A DNA stretch of 38,210 nucleotides from an uncultured Candidatus Melainabacteria bacterium (GTDB taxonomy: Bacteria; Cyanobacteriota; Vampirovibrionia; Gastranaerophilales; Gastranaerophilaceae). This document shows positions 7,113 through 14,963 of the stretch, in pieces. The notes below the pieces were generated by a model. It was not told the origin of the DNA, did no database searches, and saw only the letters and a program-made list of their open reading frames with translations. The position numbers were made by a program, and so were the translations under genes. The stretch lies in contig CAKVGS010000020.1 in NCBI GenBank assembly GCA_934747335.1, positions 1-38,210 on the forward strand, read 5' to 3'. The stretch's first letter is position 1, and each line of letters begins with the position of its first letter.

Positions 7113-7607
7113 ATGAACACACAATTCCAAAAACTAAACGAAATACTAGATAATGAAATCAAGGCTTACACTAAGCTTAAAGCGTTTTTTGAAGAAAAAC
7201 GCGATAGCTTGAAAAGTTCTAAGCCTGATGATTTGGGTGTTCTTGATAACAAGATATTGGCGCTTAATAATCAGATTACAAAGTTTAATAATCAACGCAT
7301 GGATGTTGCTGCAGAACTTGGAAAACCTGACGCAAATATGTCTTGGTTTATTGAGAAGGCGCAAGAACAAGCGCCTGAATATGTTGAAGTTCTAAAAGAG
7401 AAAAAAGTTAAGATTTGTAAATTAATTTCAGAATTAACGTTATTAAATAATCAAAATGTGGAACTATTAAAACATGGCATTATAATTTCTAACAAGATGT
7501 TGGAAACAGTTATAAATGCTTTTGCTCCTCAAGGATGTTTTTATAATGGAGCAGGAAAAACAGACACGCATGACGTTGACATGTGGACAATAAACGAAGA
7601 AATATGA
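7113..7607 (+). CDS. flgN: Flagellar hook-filament junction chaperone FlgN
   Basis: The 164-residue, almost wholly helical protein has the FlgN layout: an N-terminal helix (QKLNEILDNEIKAYTKLKAF), a second helix rich in LKSS/DLGVLDNKI, and a long C-terminal coiled-coil. It would bind FlgK and FlgL in the cytoplasm and deliver them to the export gate, and it directly precedes flgK and flgL. The ATG has no Shine-Dalgarno outside the octamer array that ends 3 bases before it, so initiation may depend on the array or on another mechanism. Identification rests on helical pattern and position more than on sequence identity. Confidence 0.75.
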   Translation: MNTQFQKLNEILDNEIKAYTKLKAFFEEKRDSLKSSKPDDLGVLDNKILALNNQITKFNNQRMDVAAELGKPDANMSWFIEKAQEQAPEYVEVLKEKKVKICKLISELTLLNNQNVELLKHGIIISNKMLETVINAFAPQGCFYNGAGKTDTHDVDMWTINEEI

Positions 7608-7676
7608 TGAACTTGTATGCGCTTGCGTAAAAGTTTCTGATTATTTGCACTGAAAAATAGGATATGAGGTACAACA

Positions 7677-9284
7677 ATGGTTAGCTTATTATCAGCACTA
7701 AATATGACAGGTAACACGCTTTCAGTAAACGAAAAAGCGATTAGCGTTGTTTCGCATAACGTTGCGAACATGAACACTGATGGATATCACAAACAACGTG
7801 CTAACCTTGAAACCCGTAATATAGCCGGTGTAATCGGTAATAATGTTAACAATCAAGTACGCGCAAACGGTGGTGTGAAAATTGCTAATATTATGCGCTA
7901 CAATGATGAATATCTTAACAATTACTACCGTACACAACTTTCTGAACAGGCAAAATTAAACGCTCAGCTTGATGGCTTAGGTGATTTGTCAAGTATTCTT
8001 AATGACTTGGAAGGAACTGGTATAGATGCTCAACTTTCAAAGTTTTATGAAGCATTAAATAATTTGAACAAATATCCTGCTGATTCTACTGCAAGAACAA
8101 ATTTTATTGAAACAGCAAAAACTTTGACTTCTGTTTTGAACGGCAAATATACACAACTTCAACAAAACACATCTGAAGCTTTGGGTGATGGTGAATCAAT
8201 AGAAAGCTTGAAAAATTCAAAAATTTACGTTCAATATTCAGCTTTTAACAATAAGCTGGAAGAACTTGCAGCTGTAAACAAGGCTTTAATTTCAACTCAA
8301 ACAGGAACTCTTGAAGCAAACAACTTGCTTGATAAACGTGATTTGATTTTGAATGATTTAGCAAAATTTAGCGATATTACCGTAGAAGAAAAACATAATG
8401 GCGCTGTTAATGTTTATATTGGCGGTAATTCGGTTGTTGAGTGTGCTAAGGTTACAGGGAAATTGGAAATTGAAACTGCAAAATCATATTGTGACAAGCA
8501 AAATCCTCCAATCACTTATCCTGATGATTGGAAGGGTGAAAATGCAGTAATTAGTATTGTTAATCCTGAAACAAAAGAAGTTATAAGCGCAAATGCCAAC
8601 GCAGACATTACTTCAGGTACATTAGGCGGTTTGCTTCACTTCGCAACTGATATTGGCGATGGCGCAAACGGGATTAATGCAGGTACTGTAATGAATGGTT
8701 TGAACAAGCTTGCGCAAACTATTGCAAATGTGTTTAACGATTTGAACACAAGAAATGGCGCTTATTGTATTGACCCAAATGACACAAGCAAATTAAAGGC
8801 AACTGATGCGGACAATTTAATTTTCGTAGGGCCTGACGGAAAAACAGCAACAGGAATCACCGCCGGAAACCTTCAAATAAATTCTGCTCTTTTGACAGAA
8901 GACGGTTGTTGGAAGCTTTCTTGCGCATATTTTGATGACGCTGCAAATTTTGATGAAAATGCAGTAGGTAACGCGCAAAACGTTGAAAGTATGATTGGTA
9001 CAAGAAATGCCAAAAATGCTGATTTAAATAATACTTCTATTGAAGAATTCTATACAGCTTTAGTCGGTAAAGTAGCTTCTGCAGGAAGTAATATAAAATC
9101 ATTGGCGGATACACAAGATCAAGTTGTTCAGTCAATTGAAAGCAAAATTAAGGATTCAACAGGCGTTGATTTGAACGAAGAATTAGTAGACTTAGTTAAG
9201 TATCAAACAGCATATCAAGCAGCCGCACAAGTTTTCAATACTTGTAACAATTGTTTGAGTGTGCTTATGAATTTGGGAGGTTAG
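7677..9284 (+). CDS. flgK: Flagellar hook-associated protein 1 FlgK
   Basis: The protein has 535 residues. The N-terminal D0 has VVSHNVANMNTDGYHKQRAN, the FlgK/hook-family signature. YNDEYLNNYYRTQLSEQAKL is the HAP1 motif, with LDKRDLILNDLAKFSDITVE in the middle. The C-terminus ends in VNLNEELVDLVKYQTAYQAA-like residues and AQVFNTCNNCLSVLM, the classic FlgK end helix. It forms the first of two junction rings between hook and filament. The ribosome-binding site is GAGG. The gene runs into flgL with 4 bases between. The flgN-flgK gap is the only gap of more than 4 bases in the operon without an octamer element. Confidence 0.97.
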   Translation: MVSLLSALNMTGNTLSVNEKAISVVSHNVANMNTDGYHKQRANLETRNIAGVIGNNVNNQVRANGGVKIANIMRYNDEYLNNYYRTQLSEQAKLNAQLDGLGDLSSILNDLEGTGIDAQLSKFYEALNNLNKYPADSTARTNFIETAKTLTSVLNGKYTQLQQNTSEALGDGESIESLKNSKIYVQYSAFNNKLEELAAVNKALISTQTGTLEANNLLDKRDLILNDLAKFSDITVEEKHNGAVNVYIGGNSVVECAKVTGKLEIETAKSYCDKQNPPITYPDDWKGENAVISIVNPETKEVISANANADITSGTLGGLLHFATDIGDGANGINAGTVMNGLNKLAQTIANVFNDLNTRNGAYCIDPNDTSKLKATDADNLIFVGPDGKTATGITAGNLQINSALLTEDGCWKLSCAYFDDAANFDENAVGNAQNVESMIGTRNAKNADLNNTSIEEFYTALVGKVASAGSNIKSLADTQDQVVQSIESKIKDSTGVDLNEELVDLVKYQTAYQAAAQVFNTCNNCLSVLMNLGG

Positions 9285-9288
9285 TTGA

Positions 9289-10374
9289 ATGGTAAATAGA
9301 ATTTCAACAAGCGGAAAATATTCTCAATTAGTTGCTGATATGCAAAAGCAACTCAATAATTATAACAAACTTACTAAACAATTGGCTTCCGGAAGTAAAA
9401 TTACAAATATTACGGATGATCCTATTGCAGCGGTAAATATTTTAAATACAAATCGTCAATTGGGTCAGATTGATACTTTTGCTCAAAACGTAGAAATTGC
9501 TCAAAAAGAATTGAGTACTTTGGATGATTTGATGGATTTGGCAAACGGTTATTTATCAAACGCTTGGGATAAAGCTGTTCAGGCTAATAACCAAACTTAT
9601 AGTGAAACATCATTGAAGGCTTTGAAGGTTGAGATTGATGAATTAACAAAAACAATGGTGGATTTAGCAAATACAGAATATGATAATAATTATATTTTCT
9701 CAGGCGCAAACACTAAAACGATTCCTTATACTATTGATGAAAACGGCGATATAACTTATCACGGAACACCGCACGACAATCCTGATTATATCAGACAAAC
9801 AGAAGTTGCAGACGGCGTTTTTGAAATAATTAATACAACCGGCGATAAAGTATTTGGTTATTACACAACAAAAGATGCAAAAGGAAACAATTTGTTTACG
9901 GATGCTAACGGCGATACGGTTATTGAAACGGTTGATGCTCAAACAGGTGTAAAGAGCTATGCGTACGAAAACGGCAATACATACAACGGAGATGTAAAGG
10001 ATTTGACTCCGAAAGAAGAGTTCTCAGGAGTTATGGGTGCTTTAAAGAAATTAAGTAATTCTATTCAAAAAGTTCTTGATGGCAATACAGAAGAAGGCTA
10101 TAAAGAAATGAATTCTACTTTAGATATGTTTGCTAATTCTTTAACCCAAATTACAACCGAACAAACTAAGTTTGGCGGTGTTGCAAACAGATTGGAAATG
10201 ACAAGTTCGACATTGGAAACAAATAATGAAAACTTAACGGGTTATTTGTCAGAAATTAAGGATATTGATTTAACAACAGCAATTACAAACTGGATGCAAG
10301 CACAATACGCTTATCAGGCAAGCTTGCAAGTTACGTCAGCTTCTATGGGCATGAGTTTATTGAATTATCTATAA
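9289..10374 (+). CDS. flgL: Flagellar hook-associated protein 3 FlgL
   Basis: The protein has 361 residues. The flagellin-like N-terminus has MVNRISTSGKYSQLVADMQK, QLASGSKITNITDDPIAAVN, and NTEYDNNYIFSGANTKTIP. The variable central domain spans about 145-240, and the C-terminal helix includes IKDIDLTTAITNWMQAQYAY then QASLQVTSASMG, the conserved end. It forms the second junction ring and is the last gene of the operon, followed by the hairpin at 10495. The ribosome-binding site GGGAGG lies inside the flgK 3' end. Confidence 0.97.
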   Translation: MVNRISTSGKYSQLVADMQKQLNNYNKLTKQLASGSKITNITDDPIAAVNILNTNRQLGQIDTFAQNVEIAQKELSTLDDLMDLANGYLSNAWDKAVQANNQTYSETSLKALKVEIDELTKTMVDLANTEYDNNYIFSGANTKTIPYTIDENGDITYHGTPHDNPDYIRQTEVADGVFEIINTTGDKVFGYYTTKDAKGNNLFTDANGDTVIETVDAQTGVKSYAYENGNTYNGDVKDLTPKEEFSGVMGALKKLSNSIQKVLDGNTEEGYKEMNSTLDMFANSLTQITTEQTKFGGVANRLEMTSSTLETNNENLTGYLSEIKDIDLTTAITNWMQAQYAYQASLQVTSASMGMSLLNYL

Positions 10375-10381
10375 AAATTGT

Positions 10382-10413
10382 GTTAGCCTTCCTCACGGAT
10401 GAAGAAGGCTAAC
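10382..10413. other. Hairpin after flgL without T-run
   Basis: A perfect 10-bp stem GTTAGCCTTC/GAAGGCTAAC has a 12-base loop. There is no T-run after it on either strand. It may protect the 3' end of the flagellar mRNA rather than terminate. Confidence 0.5.
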
Positions 10414-10494
10414 GATAAAAAAGGGTAGGGTGCAATTTTTTGCACCAAAAACAAATAATAAATAATCTACAATTTTAATATACTTACCATTTTC

Positions 10495-10520
10495 AAGGAC
10501 ATTCTATGTCCTTTTTTATT
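10495..10520 (+). terminator. Terminator of the flagellar operon
   Basis: The stem AAGGACAT/ATGTCCTT has a TCT loop and runs into T5ATT. A second small stem (GGTGCAA/TTGCACC, 10429-10445) precedes it. Confidence 0.8.
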
Positions 10521-10540
10521 ATGATTTATAATCTTTTGTT

Positions 10541-11113
10541 TTAAATATCTATATCCAAAAAATCTAACAAATTTACTTCTTCAGGTTTTTGTGGAGCAGA
10601 AAATTTTATTTTTTGTTTTTTGGGTGGTAGTAATTTTGCAATTTGTGAATCATCATTCATAATATATCCAATTTTATTGTCTTCCCAGCCAATAATGCGA
10701 GAACGGTGTTTTTTAGCTTTGTTTATAATGCTTTTGTTTAATGCGTATGTTGTTTTGTTATCATTATTAAGATTGATAAAATTTTCAATAATGGTTATAG
10801 GTGAAAAATAGTGCTGGCATGTTTTTGCTGCGCCTACAATTTGTTCGCCATCTCTTATTGCAATGAAGTAATCCCCTTCGCGAGTTTTTTTATTAAGAAA
10901 ATCCTTAAAAAAAAGATTTAAGTTCTGATGTTTTTTATTAACAAGTTTTTTGTTGTTTTTTATTATGTCGGAACATGATTTTATAAAATAGTCATCTGTA
11001 CCAAATTTCAGTTGAAATACATCTATTTTTCTTTCTGTATTATTCGCAAGAATTTTACTTGTTGTTAAAATTTTGTTGGCTTTAAAATTGACGGTGCTGT
11101 TTTTTATATCCAT
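10541..11113 (-). CDS. Unknown protein with a GNAT-like segment
   Basis: The protein has 190 residues and is lysine/asparagine-rich. The ribosome-binding site AAGGAG lies 7-8 bases before ATG. The N-terminal 30 residues (VNFKANKILTTSKILANNTE) look like an unstructured lead-in. Residues about 80-100 (GDYFIAIRDGEQIVGAAKTC) resemble the strand-strand-loop of GNAT acetyltransferases, but I cannot trace a full acetyl-CoA loop. The C-terminus is charged, ending in a DFLDIDI tail. It lies 21 bases downstream of the ADP-ribosyltransferase-like gene on the same strand, so the two are probably co-transcribed. A partner or immunity role is conceivable but unsupported beyond position. Confidence 0.7.
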   Translation of the reverse strand: MDIKNSTVNFKANKILTTSKILANNTERKIDVFQLKFGTDDYFIKSCSDIIKNNKKLVNKKHQNLNLFFKDFLNKKTREGDYFIAIRDGEQIVGAAKTCQHYFSPITIIENFINLNNDNKTTYALNKSIINKAKKHRSRIIGWEDNKIGYIMNDDSQIAKLLPPKKQKIKFSAPQKPEEVNLLDFLDIDI

Positions 11114-11134
11114 TGGGCACTCCTTTGATATTTT

Positions 11135-11782
11135 TTATTTATTATTTCGATTCAAAAACTTGGTTTTGAGTTTTTGTAAAAAACTCTGTTTCTTTTGATT
11201 TGGTGAGCTTTCGTTGTTATTATCCGGCAATAAGTACGTAAGTTTTATTAAATGGTATTTTTTGTCTTTATCTTTTACTAACTCATTTTGTGTGCACAAA
11301 AACATCGATTCTCTAGGAAATGTATGATTCCAATCATCCGCAATTTGTGCTCCTTTTGGAACAGTTATTTCATATAGAATGCCGTCATCTTGAGTATAAA
11401 TTCCTTCTGCGTATGCTTTGTCATCACTGGCGTATGCGTATTCTCTCATTCTTAAAATATCGCCTTCTTTAAGCTCTTTGCACTGAGCGAGGAGTTTTTC
11501 CAAGTACGGGTTGTTATAAATTTCTGCTCCACAAATTCCACGCCACAATGTAAGTTCTTTATTCGTTTTCTTGAAATTTTTAAAATCTTTATCAGTTTCT
11601 GCGATAACAAGGCTGGCATTCTTTCCGGCCATTGGTTTTGAACCGTTCATTAGGTATTGATTAATTTCATGTATATAAAAACTTTGGCTTAAATTCTTAG
11701 TTGGAGTTGCATTATTGGAAAGAATATGTCTCCAATACTTTTTGCAAAATAGTTCTTGATTTTGGATTTTATTAATATGCAT
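11135..11782 (-). CDS. ADP-ribosyltransferase-like protein (ADPRT exoenzyme fold)
   Basis: The protein has 215 residues. The motif order fits the R-S-E class of mono-ADP-ribosyltransferases: ELTLWRGI (Arg81), EYAYASDD (Ser119, in place of the STS motif), ILYEITVPKGAQIAD, then FPRESMFLC (Glu158) and HLIKLTYL. In the family, Arg and Ser bind NAD and the last Glu is catalytic. Here STS is reduced to A-S-D, and the residue two before Glu158, normally Glu or Gln, is Pro156, so activity or target may differ. There is no signal peptide. The C-terminal 30 residues are very basic. It could be a toxin or effector, or a regulator. No Shine-Dalgarno is visible. Confidence 0.65.
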   Translation of the reverse strand: MHINKIQNQELFCKKYWRHILSNNATPTKNLSQSFYIHEINQYLMNGSKPMAGKNASLVIAETDKDFKNFKKTNKELTLWRGICGAEIYNNPYLEKLLAQCKELKEGDILRMREYAYASDDKAYAEGIYTQDDGILYEITVPKGAQIADDWNHTFPRESMFLCTQNELVKDKDKKYHLIKLTYLLPDNNNESSPNQKKQSFLQKLKTKFLNRNNK

Positions 11783-11923
11783 ACTAACATAAAAAACGCT
11801 AAAAAAATTTTTTGCTACCGAATTTTCTTTATAAATCGCTTTGTTTATGCTATTCTTGATACAAAATGTAGGTTAGACATAAGCTAACAATAACTTAGAG
11901 TTAAGATACATGAGGAATAAAAT

Positions 11924-14728
11924 ATGGAATACAAAGAAACGTTAAACTTGCCAAAGACTACTTTGGAAATGAGAGCAAACGCTACTAAAAAAGAACCTGA
12001 AACTCAAAAGTTTTGGGAAGAACATGAAATTTACGAAAAAAATATTGCACAAAGAGACAAAGCAAACAAGTTTATTTTGCACGACGGTCCTCCATATTTG
12101 AGTTCCGAAAAAATTCACGTTGGTACAGCCTTAAACAAAATTTTAAAAGATATTTTGATTAAGTATAAATCTATGTCAGGCTTCTATGCGCCTTACGTTC
12201 CGGGTTATGACGGACACGGTTTGCCAATTGAAAATAAAGTTGTTAAAAACATCAAAGGCGGACGTGAAGCGGTTACTCCTGCAGAATTAAGAGCAAAATG
12301 CAGAGAATTTGCTTGGAACAGCTTGAAAGGTCAAGAATCAGAATTCAAACGTCTTGGTGTTTGGGGTGATTGGGAACATCCTTATTTAACGATTAATCCT
12401 GAATTTGAAGCTGAACAAGTTAGAGTTTTCGGCGATATGTATAAAAAAGGTTATATCGAAAAAGGCTTAAAACCTGTTTACTGGTGCGCTTCTTGCGAAA
12501 CTGCTTTAGCTGAAGCAGAAGTTGAATATGCAGACCATACTTCAACTTCAATCTATGTAAGATTCAAATTTGACGAAGAAGGGGTAAATAAAATTAAGCA
12601 ATTAGTTGATTTGCCAAATGATAATGTTTATACAGTAATTTGGACAACAACTCCTTGGACAATTCCGTCAAACATGGCAATCAGTATGCACCCAAGATTT
12701 GATTATACATTCTTTACATACAAGAATGATGTTTATGTAATCGCTCAAGGCTTGTTGGCAAGCTTCCTAGAAGGTGTAAATTGGGAAGAAAAAGATATTA
12801 ACGTAATCGGCTCTGTTAAGGGTGCTGATTTAGAATTATTGAATACAAATCACCCGCTTTATAACAGAAAATCACCAATTATTTTAGGTGAACACGTTAC
12901 ACTTGAAGCCGGTACAGGTGCGGTTCACACGGCACCGGGACACGGTCTTGAAGACTATGAAGTAGGTTGCAGATACAACATTGAAGTATTTTCACCGCTT
13001 GATAGTAAAGGCGTTTGGACAGAAATCGTTGGAGATAAAGATTTAGAAGGAATTCCTTACTATAAAGGCGGTAAAATCGTTATTGAAAAACTTCAAAACT
13101 GTGGCGCATTGCTTGCAGCAGCTGATATTAACCACTCTTATCCACACTGCTGGAGATGTAAAAATCCTGTAATTTACAGAGCAACTCCTCAATGGTTTGT
13201 TAAGGTTGATAAATTCCGTGATGCTACATTAGAAGCAATTAAAGGCGTAAAATGGATTCCTGCAAGCGGTGAAGCAAGAATTTCTAACATGGTTCAAGGT
13301 CGTACGGATTGGTGTATTTCACGTCAAAGAGCGTGGGGAGTTCCAATTCCTGTATTCTACTGTGAAGAATGCGGAGAACCTATTGTTACAGATGAAACTA
13401 TTGAAAACGTAGCAAAAATGTTTGAAAAAGAAAGCTCTGATGCTTGGGTTAAATATTCTGCAGAAGAATTGTTGCCAAAAGACTTTGTTTGTCCAAAGTG
13501 TGGAAAAAAACATTTCAGAAAAGAAAAAGACATTATGGACGTTTGGTTTGATTCAGGTGTAACTTGGAGAGCTGTTGTAGAAAAACGTTCAGAACAATTA
13601 GGTCACACTCCTGTTGAAATGTATTTGGAAGGTTCTGACCAACACAGAGGTTGGTTCCAATCTTCTCTATTAACTTCTATGGCTGTACAAGGAAAAGCAC
13701 CTTACAAATCAGTTCTTACACACGGTTTTGTATTTGGTGAAGACGGTAGAAAAATGTCTAAATCTTTAGGTAATTACATAAGACCTGACGATATTATCAA
13801 AAACTATGGTGCAGATATTTTAAGACTTTGGGCAGCGTCAGTAGATTATAGAAACGATACAAAAATCGGTGATAATATTATTAAACAGCTTGCTGAAATT
13901 TTTAAGAAAACAAGAAACACTGCAAGATTTTTGCTTGGTAATATTTTCGATTTCAATCCTGAAACTGATTATGTGAAATACGAAGATTTGAAACCAATTG
14001 ATAAATTCGCGCTTCACAAACTAAACAAGGTGGTTGAAGAAGTAACAGTTGCGTTTGATAACTATGAATTCTACAAGTATTTCCAATGCTTGCAAAACTT
14101 CGCAGCGGTAGACTTGAGTTCATTCTATCTTGATATCGTAAAAGACAGACTTTATACTGCGGGCAAAAAATCAGTTTCAAGACGTGCTTGCCAAACTGTT
14201 CTTTATGAAACATTACAAGTTTTGGTTAGAATTTTAACTCCTGTAATGCCTCACCAAGCAGAAGACATTTGGCAAAACACTCCTGAAATGCAACGTGGCG
14301 GATTGGAAAGTATTTTGCTTGCTGATTGGGTAAAATTTAATAAAGAATGGGATAACGCTCAATTAGAAGAAGATTTTACAAAAATCTTGAAGACTAGAGA
14401 AGTTGTAACTCGTGCAATTGAACCTCTTAGAGCAGAAAAGAAAGTTGGAAGTTCTTTAGAAGTTGCGGTTTATGTTAAATCTGATGATAGTGAAATCTTG
14501 AAAGCGAACGCTAAAGATTTAGCAGACATCTTTATTACTTCTCAAGCTTATGTGGCTGATGAAGCTCCAAGCGAAGTGTTAAACGAATACACAGAAAACG
14601 GCATAACTGTTTGGGTAACAAAAGCGGAAGGTGAAAAATGCGAACGTTGCTGGAAGTTTAGAAAACTCGGCGAACACGCAGGACACGAAACAATTTGTTC
14701 AGATTGTTATGACGCTGTAACTGAATAA
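11924..14728 (+). CDS. ileS: Isoleucyl-tRNA synthetase
   Basis: The full-length class I enzyme has 934 residues and charges tRNA-Ile. The HIGH-type motif is at residue 65 in EKIHVGTALNKILKD, where the final His of HIGH is Thr. The CP1 editing domain includes WTTTPWTIPSN and TGAVHTAPGHGLEDY; HRGWFQSSLL follows; KMSKS is at about 609 (GRKMSKSLGN). The C-terminal zinc finger has four Cys in EKCERCWKFRKLG and ETICSDCY. The ATG is preceded by GAGGA. No T-box leader is visible in the 141 bases upstream. A strong terminator follows. Confidence 0.98.
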   Translation: MEYKETLNLPKTTLEMRANATKKEPETQKFWEEHEIYEKNIAQRDKANKFILHDGPPYLSSEKIHVGTALNKILKDILIKYKSMSGFYAPYVPGYDGHGLPIENKVVKNIKGGREAVTPAELRAKCREFAWNSLKGQESEFKRLGVWGDWEHPYLTINPEFEAEQVRVFGDMYKKGYIEKGLKPVYWCASCETALAEAEVEYADHTSTSIYVRFKFDEEGVNKIKQLVDLPNDNVYTVIWTTTPWTIPSNMAISMHPRFDYTFFTYKNDVYVIAQGLLASFLEGVNWEEKDINVIGSVKGADLELLNTNHPLYNRKSPIILGEHVTLEAGTGAVHTAPGHGLEDYEVGCRYNIEVFSPLDSKGVWTEIVGDKDLEGIPYYKGGKIVIEKLQNCGALLAAADINHSYPHCWRCKNPVIYRATPQWFVKVDKFRDATLEAIKGVKWIPASGEARISNMVQGRTDWCISRQRAWGVPIPVFYCEECGEPIVTDETIENVAKMFEKESSDAWVKYSAEELLPKDFVCPKCGKKHFRKEKDIMDVWFDSGVTWRAVVEKRSEQLGHTPVEMYLEGSDQHRGWFQSSLLTSMAVQGKAPYKSVLTHGFVFGEDGRKMSKSLGNYIRPDDIIKNYGADILRLWAASVDYRNDTKIGDNIIKQLAEIFKKTRNTARFLLGNIFDFNPETDYVKYEDLKPIDKFALHKLNKVVEEVTVAFDNYEFYKYFQCLQNFAAVDLSSFYLDIVKDRLYTAGKKSVSRRACQTVLYETLQVLVRILTPVMPHQAEDIWQNTPEMQRGGLESILLADWVKFNKEWDNAQLEEDFTKILKTREVVTRAIEPLRAEKKVGSSLEVAVYVKSDDSEILKANAKDLADIFITSQAYVADEAPSEVLNEYTENGITVWVTKAEGEKCERCWKFRKLGEHAGHETICSDCYDAVTE

Positions 14729-14735
14729 GATATAC

Positions 14736-14772
14736 AAAACAGGGGAACGCTTTAGCGTTCCCCTGTTTTTTG
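14736..14772 (+). terminator. Terminator of ileS
   Basis: A 16-bp perfect stem (14736-14751 with 14754-14769) containing CAGGGGAACGC has a 2-base loop and a T-run. Confidence 0.93.
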
Positions 14773-14842
14773 TATTAATATCATTCTTTAATACATATCC
14801 AATTGTTAAGCAAGCTGAAAAATTGTTACAATTGACGCAAAT

Positions 14843-14875
14843 GTAGTAGTAATAATAATAGTAGCAGTAGTGATG
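14843..14875. repeat. Imperfect trinucleotide (AGT/AAT) tract
   Basis: Roughly eleven units of GTA/ATA/GCA type lie in the spacer before the repeat-protein gene. It is long enough to be slippage-prone but is not in a coding frame. Confidence 0.55.
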
Positions 14876-14963
14876 CGCCAAACTTTTTTAATTATCTCTA
14901 AAGTTTTTGAAAAAAATGCCGATAAACATAATAATCAACAAATTAAATAATGAAAGGATTATT

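Noticed and set aside
11783..11923. T-box riboswitch before ileS
   Set aside because: No TGGNACCGCG-type T-box sequence or terminator stem is present in the 141-base leader.
14843..14875. Phase-variable microsatellite controlling the repeat protein
   Set aside because: It lies about 90 bases upstream of the start codon, is imperfect and outside any visible promoter element.
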